Source of the DNA: Heterocephalus glaber
Lineage: Eukaryota > Chordata > Mammalia > Rodentia > Bathyergidae
Length of the DNA stretch: 64,000 nucleotides
Direction of reading: 5' to 3'
Assembly: GCF_000247695.1 (NCBI RefSeq)
Contig: NW_004624734.1
Span: 31,155,130 to 31,219,129 of the forward strand
Positions 25,229-36,492 of this stretch are shown here, piece by piece (the stretch's first letter is position 1; each line of letters opens with the position of its first letter). The notes under the pieces are model-generated. The model was not told the DNA's origin. It did no database searches and worked only from the letters and a program-made list of their open reading frames with translations. The translations under genes and the position numbers were made by a program.

Positions 25229-25229
25229 G

Positions 25230-25850
25230 GCCATAATCCCAAAAGACAATCCCAAATGCCAGAATCCCAAATACTGAAAGTCTAAAATATAAAGATCCCT
25301 AATGTCTAAAATCTTTTGAGTCTAAAATCCCAAAAGATCAAAAATACAATTATGGAAAAATATAAATTTAAAAAATATAATTCTGAAAAAAATAATTTTA
25401 ACACTCTTTAGAAGACACTTTTTTGTATTTTTAAAGATTTATTGGAGAAACATAACATGACAGAACATTTCATAGGCTATTTAACACAATAAAACAGTCA
25501 ATAATAACATCCATATTTTTGCAAGAATAGACACTCAGGTATACTAACAACAGACATACAAATACAACATTTAGGAGCAGACAACCATGTTTATGAAAAA
25601 CAGGTCAAAAAGTGAAATGTATAAGCACACATCACTATGCTTGGTACCTGGGTACCCCAGGCCTTATAATGAAGGTCATCTAAAATACCATGATAAACAA
25701 CCAAAGTCTTTGGATGAGATTGATCAAAAATCCCGTGATGGGTCACTACCACATATGCAGTTACCCACAAAGCTGAGCCTGTGAGAAAGTCTCTTTCACA
25801 AATGCACATGTACAGAAAGGGTATCTCTTCATAAGGAGTCATAAGAACAT
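25230..25850. repeat. Unclassified repeat with AATCCCAAA units at its left end
   Basis: At least four AATCCCAAA units occur between about 25235 and 25336, mixed with GTCTAAAAT units, starting directly after the LTR end. 'aaaaatcccgtgat' near 25730 echoes them. Possibly an old DNA transposon; family not recognised. Confidence 0.35.
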
Positions 25851-25859
25851 AATGAGTTA

Positions 25860-25998
25860 GGCCCAGAGTGATGGCGCTTGACTATAATACCAACATTCAA
25901 GAGGCTGAGGCAGGAAGATCACTGCAAGTTCAAGGCCAGCCTGAACTACATAGCAAAACTCTGTCTTAAAATAAAACAAAATAACAACAACAAAAAGA
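25860..25998 (+). mobile_element. B1 SINE
   Basis: B1 order: 'agagtgatggcgcttgacta', 'gaggctgaggcaggaagatc', 'ttcaaggccagcctgaacta', then a CAAAATAACAACAA tail. Confidence 0.88.
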
Positions 25999-26061
25999 AT
26001 ATAATGAGTTAGTTTGTGTAAAGGGCTTAAAAGAATATCGGAAGTACAATAAGACCCACAT

Positions 26062-26176
26062 AAGCCAGGCATAGTGACACATACCTTAATCCTAGCACTC
26101 AAGATGTTGAGCTAAGAGGATCACTTCAAGTTCAAGGCCACAGTGCATTACACAGGAAGCACTGTCTACTATGTAT
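26062..26176 (+). mobile_element. B1 SINE, diverged
   Basis: 'agccaggcatagtgacacat', 'cttaatcctagcactcaaga', 'aagttcaaggccacagtgca' and 'gcactgtctact'; no tail remains. Confidence 0.8.
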
Positions 26177-26639
26177 AGGGACTATCTCATTCCCTGTTTT
26201 GTTCCCTGTTCCCCAGGGCCTAGACACTGGTCATAATTCTAATTCCATAAATGTTTGCAGAATTTGTTAATCTGAATGAGAGAAAACATAATTTTTGTGC
26301 CAAGTTCTTTGCTAGGTGCTTCCATGTGGACAAATAAGTGGGTCATAGTCCCTACCCTCCACCACAACCCCTAAAAACTAGGTAGTTGGGTGGCTGCTCC
26401 TGCTGGTTCTAGAAGGTGCAATTGGTTTTGCCTCTGCACACTGGAAACCTTTGCAAAGCACAACCATCTGAACAATAACCGGGAAAAAATTTCTGTGATC
26501 CATTACTGAGTACACTCTTTGTGTGTTTGCAATGAATAGAATTAGATGCAGTGAGCATGTAAGGAGCCCAAAAGTCTCCAACAACAGCAAAGAAAAAGCT
26601 AAACAAACTGGAAATCATCAACTCTTCTTACATCCACAA

Positions 26640-28857
26640 GAGAAGTGAGGTTTCATGGCAAACCACTGCCTCCAAAACTAGAGAGACAGCTAGGGAGATA
26701 CAGAGAGCCATAGTTTCTGAGAGCAGAAGCTACCACAGGAACCAGTGTGAGAGGAAAATCTAATTCAGTACTTAAACATAAGCATTTTAGGTAGGCACAC
26801 TGGTGGGGGCTCAGTACACTTTGATGAGTTTTATCTCAAAGAGCACTACCAGGTTCTCACAGTGAATATCAGTGAAAAAATCCTCTTGTGTTTCCAACAA
26901 GGGTAGGGGAAAGTAACCCTTCTGAAATACACCAGAGGATTCTGTTCCTCAGAAGAAGGCCTTCCCTCAAGAGAAACTATTTCACCAGAGCCTAACTTGG
27001 TGAAGTTTGTATCAATACTCAACTCCTGCCTACTCTAACCATCATCCTGTCCAATGAAAGGAGAGGAAACTATGAGAAGCACTTGTGGGGTCCACAGTAA
27101 TGGGGGACAGGCCCACCAAAAGACTGAGACCTCATTATACTGTTTCTTCTCCTTCTATACCTTACTCACCACATTACTAAATTTCTATTTACTGTAAGAC
27201 ATTTTACCCAATATATCATGGCCGTCTTCCAACAAAAAATTACAAGGCATACTAAAAGGCAAAAACAAGGTTTGAAAAGACAGAGCAAGCATCCATACCA
27301 GACCAAGATATGCCAGGGGTGTTGGAATTGATCAGATAAGGAATTTTTAAAACCATAATTAATGTGTGAAGTGCTCCAATGGAAAAAGTAGACATATGCA
27401 AGTACAGATGGATAATGTACCCAGAGAAATTGAAAATAAGAAATAATGAAAACAAAATGCAAGATATATAACAACACTGTAATAGAAATGAAGAATGCCT
27501 TTGATGAGCTCATTGGTAGACTGAGCAGAGAATTGGAAAGAATTTCTGAGCTTGAGGATGTATCAGTAGAAACTCCCAAAACTGAAAAGCAAAGAGGGGG
27601 AAGAAAAGATGGGGAGAAAAAAAAAAAACCAGAATACCCAAAAACTGTGGGGCAACTACAAAAAATAAAGCATATATAATACCAGAAAGAAGAAAGAGAG
27701 AAAGGAACAGAAGAACTATATGAAGCAATACTGATGGAGAATTCCCAAAAATTCCTATCAGATATCACACCTCAGATCCAGGAAGATCAGAGAACATCAA
27801 AACATCAATCAGGATAAATGAAGAAAGAAAAAAGGGGAAACAACACACAGAATCCTAGGCACATAATATCTAACCTGCAGGAGTCAGGTGTGGTGGTGCA
27901 TACCTGTAATCTTAGCACTGGAGGGGTGCTGAGGCACAAAGATCTCTGTGAGTTCAAGGCCAGCCTGGACTACATAGTGAAAGCCTGTCTCAAAAAACCA
28001 AGATAAATAAGTAAATAAAAATTTTAAAAAAGAAAAAGACTCTATATGCAAGAAATCAAAAATCTTGAAAGAAGCTGTCAGGGGAGTGCTGACCTATAGA
28101 GATCTGACTTCTCAAAAAACATGCAAGCAAGAATCAACAACAGTGGAATATTTTAAGTATTGAGAGAGAAAATATTACCAACCAAGAATTCTTCATCCTG
28201 TAAAATTATCCTCTAAAAGTGAAGGAGAAATAGATTCTATCAGACAAAAATGGAGCAAATTTGTTGCCAGTAGTTTTGCCTTACTAGAAATGTTGCAAGA
28301 AGTTCTCCAAAGAGAAGGAAAATGATACAGGTCAGAACCTCGGATCTACATAAAGAAAGGAAGAGCATTAGAAAATAAATAAGTATATGTAAAATACTTT
28401 CATTTTTAATTCTTAATTGACCTAACAGATAATAGTTGGTTCAAAATAACAGCAACAATGTATTCAATGACTACAGCTCATGTATAAGTGAAATAAATGC
28501 AGCAATAATACAAGGGATAGGAGGAGGAATTAGGAATGTTTTGTTATATAATGCCGTGCTACCAATGAAATGGTGCAGTAATATTTGAAATGAACTTGGT
28601 TTAACTATCAATGTACACTGCAAACTCTAGAGGGACTATTTTTAAAAGTAAATTTAAAAACTATAATAGAATGCTAACAGAAAATAGAATCATATAAAAT
28701 GCTCAATTAAAAGCACAAAAGACAGAAAAAAGGTAGAAGGCAAAAACAGGAACAAAGCAATACAGAAAACTGTATCAAATAATGGTTGATATTAAATGAA
28801 CTACATTAATCACTTCAGACATCAATGATCTATACATAGCAATGAAAAATTTTTAGA
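26640..28857 (+). mobile_element. Old L1 5' region, ORF1 and start of ORF2 (broken), with nested B1
   Basis: A collinear run of about 2.2 kb matches the 5' half of an old mammalian L1 (L1MA/L1MB-like). It has the 5' UTR zone ('ccagaggattctgttcctcag', 'tactcaactcctgcctactc'), the ORF1 coiled-coil zone ('aatgaagaatgcctttgatg', 'ctgagcttgaggatgtatca'), the ORF1 C-terminal zone ('agtgaaggagaaatagattc', 'aatgttgcaagaagttctcc') and the ORF1-ORF2 spacer ('acagataatagttggttc', 'agcacaaaagacagaa'). It stops near the start of ORF2. Stops and indels break the frames, so it is inactive. The 200-codon frame on the opposite strand is its shadow. Confidence 0.88.
27884..28030 (+). mobile_element. B1 SINE nested in L1 ORF1 region
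   Basis: 'gagtcaggtgtggtggtgca', 'gagttcaaggccagcctgga', 'tagtgaaagcctgtctcaaa', then a long A-rich tail. L1 sequence resumes on the right at 'actctatatgcaagaaatc'. Confidence 0.92.
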
Positions 28858-28858
28858 A

Positions 28859-28946
28859 GGGCTGGAGATTTAGCTCAGTGATTCCACCACCTGCCTCACA
28901 GGTGCAAGGACCTGAGTTTGATCCCTGGTACCAAAAAAAAAAAAGG
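28859..28946 (+). mobile_element. ID-type SINE
   Basis: 'ggctggagatttagctcagt', 'cacctgcctcacaggtgcaa', 'gagtttgatccctggtacca' and a 12-A tail: the tRNA-like A box, B box and tail of this lineage's ID family. Confidence 0.92.
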
Positions 28947-30004
28947 TTTTAGAAGTAAAAAGTGGGTGTGGCTGGCACAAGAGAAATATTCTTCCATGAA
29001 GTCATGCTACTGCAAGGATTTGGTTCTGAAAATAGCTCTGAAAGCAACCTCGAGGCCCTGCTGTTACTGGATTTCCAACCCTAGGCAAGGAAAGGTTTGC
29101 TTGGGATGAGAGGAGAAAAAGGGCGAGAATCCAGGCACTGCTACTCCAGCTCCACGGAATCTTCCTGAACCAGAGCTGGGAACATACTGAGCAGTAACCA
29201 GCCTGGTCCCCAAGGCCAGAAGTTACCAAGGGGCACATCAATTAGCAGGACCTCCTAATGGCAAACCTGTTTTTCAGTCTTTGAGAAATAATGAGAAAGT
29301 GGCCAAGACTACTCAAGCTTCCTTCCAGTGCTGCACTCAGAAAAACAACCTATCAGGCTAAAAAATAGCGAATGAAAAAAGACCTCAGGAAGGGCTGGGT
29401 GTGTAGTTGCAGGAAGAGAAGACATAGCCACATGACATGTGGAGGAAGACCATGCCAAGCAGCATCTTTCTTCACTGGTTTCCATTTCAGAGGATCCTCT
29501 GACCTGTATCATGTTGGGAAAGGGAAGGAATTTGACTTATGGCATACACACACAAAAATGAGTTTTGTTTTAACAAAAGGAAATAAAATAGGAAGAAAAG
29601 GTCCAAAGGGGTAGGGGTGGTGGGAGGGGAAAAGGAAAGGAAAGAAGGGAAAGGAAAAATTACGAGAAAAGAAAAAAAAAGGAAATGAAATCTATGTAAA
29701 TAGGGAAGGATGGAGGGGGGAAGGGCCCACAGGGAATGGGGAAAAAATAAGAACCAAGAGACATCATGGTCAGGTACAAGCACCCAATGATAAATGTAAA
29801 TGTATTGTATACCTACAATGTACCAACAAAAGAATTTAAGCAAAAAAAAAGAAAAAGGAAATAAAACTACAGGTCATAAATCTCCAATGTATTGATGGGA
29901 TTTTTAAGTTTTAATTCCAATGGCGCGAAATAAAGGAAACAAACAATTGAGGCTCCCATGAGCATTTCTCATATGTTCCTGCTATATTTGATACTTTTAT
30001 GAAT
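28947..30004. other. Intronic DNA with a purine-rich stretch
   Basis: About 29574-29725 is almost all purine on the plus strand (GGAAA, GGGGA units). The rest has no recognised repeat or gene. Confidence 0.45.
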
Positions 30005-30200
30005 AGCTAACACTTCCTGAGCACCTTGCCCTTATCCATCCTACCATTAAGTTCCCAATGACCCAATGAGGTAAGTAGTATCTTCCAGTTAGAGAGGAGG
30101 AAGGTGAAGCTTAGAGATTAGTTAATTTGCCCAGGAATACACCACTAGAAAACAGCAAAGCTATGATCTAAAACCAGGTCACTTTGGCCCCAAATCACTA
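30005..30200 (-). mobile_element. MIR SINE
   Basis: Reverse MIR: 'acttcctgagcaccttgccc', 'atgacccaatgaggtaagta', 'gagattagttaatttgccca'. Confidence 0.78.
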
Positions 30201-30325
30201 TGCAACACTGACTTTTGCATGGGCAAGAAAACAAGCAGCCAGTTGAACACTAATCCCTCAGACTCCTCCCCTATCACCCAGCAATGAGATGAGAAGCACA
30301 TTAAATCCTCAAAAAGTATATACAG

Positions 30326-30416
30326 GGCCAGGGATTTAGCTCAGTGGTTTTGCCGCCTGCTGCACAAGCGCAAGGACCCGAGTTCGATGCCCAGTACCAA
30401 AACAAAACAAAACAAA
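30326..30416 (+). mobile_element. ID-type SINE with 15-bp target duplication
   Basis: ID body (ggccagggatttagctcagt, aaggacccgagttcgatgcc) with an AAAAC-rich tail. The perfect duplication AAAAAGTATATACAG lies at 30311-30325 and 30417-30431, showing a recent insertion. Confidence 0.95.
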
Positions 30417-30431
30417 AAAAAGTATATACAG

Positions 30432-32027
30432 CTTTAAGGAAAGCAAGGGTACAAACAGAATCAACAACAGATGGGACTGAGGCTGGGAGCTCAAACTTCC
30501 TCTAAGCCTATACCTTGATAGGGGAGGGGAGTGCGTATAGGATCATACTACCAGGAGAGTATACGATCATACTATGTGGTCCTCAAAGCATGAAGATGAC
30601 TAAAAGGTGGAAATGATGCATTTTATCCTCCAGTCAGCCCCTGATTTCAAGTCATAAATCTTCCAGAAGGTTTTCTGAAGACAGGCAGGGAGAGAATGTC
30701 CTCAAGACAAGCAAAGCGTTTCTACTTCCAGTCCCCTGGACAGTATTGATTTTTAAAGGTCTCCCAGAAAACCACTGTGCAGACCATGAAACATAGCCCT
30801 CTACTGCAGGCCACTCACTGTTCAGCTTAGTGTATATCTGCACTGATCTCACTGCTGTTAGCAAGCACTACAAGTCTGGCGCCAAGATTTACTTTTACTT
30901 CTTCAAACTATATTGCTGGCTACTTGTTCTATCTGTCCGGCTTCATACTTCCTATCTGCAACCTCCAACATCTGTAGAAATCAGAAACTTGCCCCTTTTA
31001 GGGAAACGAGAACGCTATGAAATGCACTTAGAGTCAGGTGGCAAGGACGGTGAAGATTCCACAGGTCCTGAGGATTTGGGCCACCCATCCCAACCACTGG
31101 AAATTGCTGAGTTGGCCCAAAGCAACTTAGAAACACAATCCTCTATGAAAATTCAAACTATTTCCTGCCCTTGGCTGGAGTTCTGCCACTTTCCCAAGTG
31201 TTCCAGGGCATCTTTAAAAGAAATAATCATGGAGAGAGCAATGAAGGGAGAAGTCTGAGTCTTGGGCCTGGCTCTGCCTCACTAGCTGGCCATGTATACT
31301 CTGAACAGACCTCAAATTCATGCATAAAAAGAAGGTATCTGTGAGACTTTCCCAACTGTGGGGCTATTTGATCATGCTCTCTTCATGTTGGGCCTTCCCA
31401 AATCATCTTCTTGTGGTCCACTCATTCTATTCTGAAAGTTTATGAATTCGTTCTGTTTCCTCTTTCCCATCAGCTCCCACTCTCAGAATGGTATACTGTG
31501 ACTACCTTGGAGGTCTTTTCTGCCTTGTCTAATAGATGAAGGAACTGGTGACAACAAGACGAGAGCCTCTCACTGGCCTCTGCCCTGCCCCCCAGCGTCT
31601 CCAAATGCCAAATCCCAAATGGGCACGTGCTTGTCACCCTGGCATCCCTCCGCCTTGTCCAGCAGCCATGGGGTTAAGAGGAACAAGCAGGACTAACTTG
31701 GCTGCCAGTTCCAAAAATGGGTAATCCTGTCTCCTCTCCCTGCTACAGGGATGGATGGGTCTACTAAGGAGACTAGTCTGAGTCATTCACGGCATGACAT
31801 TCTCCTGGCCAAAGAGATTGGTTAAAAGAATGGGCATCTGATCTCTTGTAGATTATAAGCTAAGAGCTCATGTGCTTTGAGACCATCTCAAAAGGATCCT
31901 TCTCCCTTTTCCAAGAGCTGCTAGAAGCCAATTCTCTTCCCTTCTTCTAGAAAAAATGATGTTGAGATATGAAGCATGGGACCAGTGCAGCCATTTGCCA
32001 CCATTAGAACAGCTGGATTTGGAATAA
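30432..32027. other. Unassigned intronic DNA
   Basis: A weak MIR-like stretch is at about 31235-31345 ('ggctctgcctcactagctgg'). A 142-codon frame at 30830-31258 has no recognisable domain. Nothing else found. Confidence 0.4.
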
Positions 32028-32036
32028 GACAGAGAC

Positions 32037-32167
32037 TACAAGCCAGGCATGGTGGCACACATCTGTAATCCCAGCACTAGGGAGGCTGATGCAGGAGGGT
32101 TGCTGTGAGTTCCCATTCAATGCCAGCCTGGGCTACAGAGTAAGAGCTTATCTCCAAAAACAAAAAG
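32037..32167 (+). mobile_element. B1 SINE with target duplication
   Basis: 'agccaggcatggtggcacac', 'tgtaatcccagcactaggga', 'agcctgggctacagagtaag' and an A-rich tail. GACAGAGAC is duplicated at 32028-32036 and 32168-32176. Confidence 0.94.
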
Positions 32168-32195
32168 GACAGAGACCATAAAAAAAAGAAGGGGG

Positions 32196-32276
32196 TGGGC
32201 CAGGGATTTAGCTCCGTGGTTCCGCAGCCTGCCTCACAAGCGCAAGGATCTGAGTTCGATCCCCAGTACCAAAAAG
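32196..32276 (+). mobile_element. ID-type SINE with target duplication
   Basis: 'ccagggatttagctccgtgg', 'ctcacaagcgcaaggatctg', 'agttcgatccccagtacc'. AAAAGAAGGGGG is duplicated at 32184-32195 and 32277-32288. Confidence 0.94.
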
Positions 32277-32286
32277 AAAAGAAGGG

Positions 32287-32373
32287 GGCAAAGAATATAG
32301 CTCCATGGGAGAACATTTGCCTAGCATGCTTGAAACTCTGGGTTTGATACTCAGCACTGGGGAGAAAAAAGCA
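32287..32373 (+). mobile_element. ID-type SINE, older copy
   Basis: 'aaagaatatagctccatggg', 'ttgcctagcatgcttgaaac', 'gggtttgatactcagcactg'. It belongs to a different ID subtype from its left neighbour. Confidence 0.85.
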
Positions 32374-32455
32374 AAAGGCAAAGGGGAGACATATACAGGC
32401 ACTGAGTGTTTGATGACACTATTAAACCACTGAATCAAACCAGTCCTGAAGGCCA

Positions 32456-32945
32456 CTGCATTAGTTTATTTGGCCAGCCATCACAAAATACTAAGACTGC
32501 ACTAGAAGCACAAGATAAAGGTGCCAGGTAGGTTGGTTTCCTACGAGGGAGGCCTCACTCCCGTGTTATCCTAACCTCTTCTTATAGGAACAGTACTCAG
32601 ACTGGAATAAGAGCCACTTACCAGTCTCATTTTAACTTAATTACCTTTTTAAAGGCCCTGTCTAATTATAATTAACTCACCAAATTTTCCTGTCATTTTT
32701 TAATTTATTATTTATCTAAATTAATTTTATTTTTAATTGATACATAAAAAATAAAAATCGTTCATATTAATGAAGTAACATGTGATGTTTCAATACATAT
32801 GTACATTGTAAAATATTAAACTATACAAATTCAAAATAAAATTTAAAAAATAAAAAGGCCCTCTCTCTAAATAGTCACATTTCGATACTGGGAGCTAAGA
32901 CTTTGACATAGGCAGTTGGAGAGGATACAATTCAGCCCAATGTGT
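32456..32945 (-). mobile_element. MLT1-type MaLR LTR interrupted by an L1 fragment
   Basis: Reverse MLT1 text: 'gcattagtttatttggccag', 'taacctcttcttataggaac', 'cattttaacttaattacc', and after the interruption 'aaatagtcacatttcgatac' and 'gatacaattcagcccaatg'. AAAGGCCCT plus TCT is present on both sides of the inner insertion. Confidence 0.85.
32664..32853 (-). mobile_element. L1 3' end fragment nested in the LTR
   Basis: AT-rich text 'tttttaattgatacataaaa' and 'acatgtgatgtttcaataca' resembles the L1 3' UTR in reverse. The host LTR's AAAGGCCCT is duplicated at 32651-32659 and 32854-32862. Confidence 0.7.
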
Positions 32946-33159
32946 AAAGCCAGTTTTGAACATGTTACTTGTTTCTTATAATGTAAATTCCCAATTTATA
33001 TAAATATACCAAAGATCACACAAACCTGATCTCGTTTCATCTTCAAGGCCCCCCAATTAGCACCAAAGAGGGAACTTCCTGCCTCATGTTCTTATAGCTT
33101 CCACCAAAAACCTAGGTGGCTCTCCTTCCAAAGCCACCAACCAAGAATATCATGGCTTA

Positions 33160-33516
33160 TGTTTAGATGCCCCCCACATCTCATGCAAATGAGGTGGGGC
33201 TATTTTGAAGGTGGCTGAAGCTAGAGTGTGTGATTCATGGTGCAACGCTAGGCCTGAGAGCACTAGGACTAAGGGTGTGAGTGCTACCTGCCCTAAGCAG
33301 TCTGGATAAGATAAAGGGCAGGAATACACTGTTAAGGCCCCTTGTTGCTTTTGCTATCTTCTACTGCCAGGAACTTTTCCCCTCTGCCACCCTGCCTGGA
33401 GCCATCCCATTATGGATTGAAATGTCTATAAACTATGAGCTAAACGAACTCTTTCCCCTTTAACCTTGGATGTGGGGGTTTTTGTCTCAGCAATGAGAGA
33501 AAAGAGACTAAGACAA
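33160..33516 (+). mobile_element. Rodent MaLR LTR
   Basis: The 3' end 'actatgagctaaacgaactc', 'ttggatgtgggggtttttgt', 'caatgagagaaaagagacta' is typical of MT/ORR1-type LTRs. The 5' half is weaker. Confidence 0.7.
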
Positions 33517-34294
33517 AGAGTTTCCCCCTCCAACCTCTGCAATCACAAGCAGCCTTCCCAGTGAGACCACTGAGAAGGTCCCATTCTTTATTCCTCCATG
33601 GAAACACCAGGAACAAGGAAGATGATGGCAATGCCACACAGAAATTGGAAGTCCTCTTCAGTGCCCCTTGCTACAGTAATTGTCTTCAATGAGGGCTAAT
33701 ATTCACAGATGTTATGTGCTTCACAATGGAAGTAAGTACATGCCAACATCCATGAAATACACTGTCAAAAAAAACCATATCAAACCTATAGCTGGTCAAA
33801 CCTGTAGATCTACCTTCCATTTTTACAGGAAATATAAAGGATAGATGAACATGTTGCAAAACATAATGGGAATGCAAACAGCAAAGTCTAATGTGAAAAA
33901 CCCTAGTAGAACTCATTAATTCATTTTGTTGTATTAGCATTATTTTAATCAGTCTTTCCTCATCCAGTTTTATTTCCTTTATGATCACTAAGGTTCCATC
34001 TAAATGATCTGCCCAAATACACAAGGTGTTAATTCAACAAATAAGTTATGAAATAAAAAGGGAGTATAGAGAAAACCCATAGATTTTAAAAAGACTCAAG
34101 GGACCGATTAACCAACTACAGTATGTGGATCTGTTGGATCTTGATTCAATCAGTAAAATATGTTTATAAGATAATCAGGGAGATAAGAATGTTGATTAAG
34201 TATTTGCTGATATTATATTAGGAAGTATTGTTAATTGTTTCATGATACAGTTTGGTGGTTAGTTTTTTAGTAGACCCCTAATCTTTCACAGATA

Positions 34295-34632
34295 TGCAGG
34301 GGCTCTTCAACTTACAATGGCATAGCATCCCAATAAACTCATCAGAAGTTGAAAATATCATGAAATAAAAATGCAATCATTACACCTAACCTGCCAAACA
34401 TCATGGCTTAGCAAACAGCACACTGAGTATTGCTTGTTTACCCTTAGGGTCACATGGCTGACACAGAGCTGTGGGTTGCTGCCACTGTCCAGCATCACAA
34501 GAGAGAATTATACTGCACACCTCTAACCCCAGAAAAGATCAGGAATCGAAGTACAGTTTCCACTGTGTATGTATCATTTTTCACCACTGAAAAGTCATAA
34601 TTCAAACCATCGTAAGTTGGGGACATCCATAT
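34295..34632. mobile_element. Tigger-like mariner MITE
   Basis: Inverted ends share CAACTTACRATGG (left 34308-34320 and the complement of 34607-34619). Inner text, including 'tgaaaatatcatgaaataaaaatgcaatcattacacctaac' and 'aatcgaagtacagtttccac', matches a familiar Tigger-derived family I cannot name exactly. Confidence 0.75.
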
Positions 34633-35053
34633 AGGGATACACTTACAGATAGTAGGATATACAATGCCAGGTTTCAAAATAATCTGAAAGGGGGGTTAGG
34701 AAAATGGTGGAAGAACAAGGCTGACCACAAGTGGTCTGTTGTAAAATCTGAGTTAAATTCATTATGCTAGTCTTTTTTTGTGTGTATATTACAAGTTTTT
34801 GTGATTAAATAAAGTTTTTCCTTAACAAATGAAAAGAACTCAAAGATGAAAGAAAATCTAAATTCTTCGCCAATGCCCTAATGTCATTTCCAGGATAGCA
34901 TGCTTACTAAATAACACTTTTTACAAATTTCCCCAAGTAATGACCCTCACAGAATCCTTCCAGCTGACACAGCTTCTTTTCAAATGTTACTAGGAATTTC
35001 TGAAACACAGGACACACTCTATCCACAAGGTTGCCCTAAGAAGTTTTGTTCAA

Positions 35054-35138
35054 GGCTGGAGACTTAGCTCAGTGGTTCTGCCACCTGCCTCACAAGTGCA
35101 AGGTCCTGAGTTTGATCCCCGGTACCAAAAAAAAAAGA
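35054..35138 (+). mobile_element. ID-type SINE
   Basis: 'ggctggagacttagctcagt', 'cacctgcctcacaagtgcaa', 'gagtttgatccccggtacca' with a 10-A tail. Confidence 0.94.
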
Positions 35139-35363
35139 TTAATTCAAAGAACATACTATACAAATGCATAGCAAACATTAATGGATGATCTGTATGTTAT
35201 GTATTTGCCGCTTAAGCAATCGAAGTTTTTAGGAACTTATTTACCCTAATCTCTAAAATTTTAATAGGGGAATACCTTTCTCAGTCTGACACAAAAGATA
35301 AAAGCCATAATGATAGATTAGCTACACAAGAATGTAAAGTTTTAATATAAATTGAACCATAGT

Positions 35364-35461
35364 GGATTTTGGAGTTTTTTTATTTTTTTGGTATCAGGGA
35401 CTGAACTCAGGACCTTGTGCTGCAAGGCAGGCACACCGCCACTGAGCTAAATCGCCAGCCC
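35364..35461 (-). mobile_element. ID-type SINE with target duplication
   Basis: Reverse ID: 'ttggtatcagggactgaact', 'gcaaggcaggcacaccgcca', 'ctgagctaaatcgccagccc'. GAACCATAGT is duplicated at 35354-35363 and 35462-35471. Confidence 0.94.
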
Positions 35462-35599
35462 GAACCATAGTATTTTTATATAACATACTAAGAAAGGTAT
35501 TTATCAGATATGACACAAAAAGAGTAATACTTTCAAATTAAAAAAAACTATATCTTTATTTTTTTAATTAGGAAAAAACCTAATACAAGATTGTGAGTT

Positions 35600-35755
35600 A
35601 CAATAGAGGATATCCAATTATATTCAAATTTCAGATAAATAATAAATCAATTTTTTATTTGGGTCACACTTATATATAACAGTATAAAATGTTATTGGTT
35701 GTATAAATGAAATTCAAATTTAACCGGACATCTTGGATTTTATTTGTCAATGCTG
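35600..35755. mobile_element. Palindromic hAT-like MITE, copy 2
   Basis: The left arm 'attcaaatttcagataaata' is the complement of the right arm 'aaatgaaattcaaatttaac', with the same order as the copies near 15.0 and 56.6 kb. Confidence 0.6.
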
Positions 35756-35879
35756 AGTCTCCTAAACCAATGGCCAATAACTTTGAGAAAATAACAAATC
35801 TCATTCATCATCATCCAGGGAAAGTAAGTATAATAGAAGAAAATTTTATTATCTATTATTCAACCTATACAAAAGGGAG

Positions 35880-36492
35880 TTTGAAAATCCATGTATTCAT
35901 CACTCAGAGACCAAAAACATTACCAGTTCAATCCCAGCCTTCTATGTATTCCTCAAACATATTCCTCTCCCACCTCACCCTCACACTCTAGATAACCAAG
36001 AATATGAGCTTTGTGTTTATCATTGCTCTTAATTTTCTCATGAAGTTTTCATCTGTTTGTGCCCCTAAATGATGTATAGTGTTTTATAGTGTTTTCATGC
36101 TTTCAATCCTCCTATGAATAATAACATGTGTATGCACTATTCTTCAGTTTGCCTTTTGTCACTCAACATTTTAATCATAAAATTGATGCATGATAATGAG
36201 TATAGTTTTAGATTAATCATTTTCAGTGCTGTGTAGTAGTCTATTATTTGGACATACCACAATTTATTTTTCTATTATCCTGTTGATGAGCATTTAGCTA
36301 GTTTCCAATGTTTTGGAAACAAAGAATGCTAACGTGAATGTCCTTAAACATGTCTCTTCATATACACTGAAGTGAATTTCTCTAGGGTATATAATGGAGC
36401 AGAATTACAAGGTCGAGGAGTGTGTGCAACTTCAACTGTAATTCTATAAAGTGATTGTACTAATTTATATTCCCACCAGCATCAATAAAGAC
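35880..36492 (-). mobile_element. Old L1/HAL1 fragment
   Basis: Reverse ORF2-end text: 'tgccttttgtcactcaacat', 'gtgctgtgtagtagtctatt', 'agctagtttccaatgttttgg', 'aatttatattcccaccagca'. Strongly decayed. Confidence 0.8.

Noticed and set aside
27166..27768. 200-codon minus-strand open frame, hydrophobic
   Set aside because: It is the antisense of the A-rich L1 ORF1 region. Ser/Phe/Leu richness is what reversed A-rich coding DNA gives.
28859..28946. tRNA gene suggested by A-box and B-box motifs
   Set aside because: This and similar sites are ID SINEs. They have tRNA-like promoter boxes but no cloverleaf, and they end in A-tails.
30830..31258. 142-codon plus-strand open frame
   Set aside because: No domain or paralogue recognised, and no promoter or splice context. 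Probably chance.
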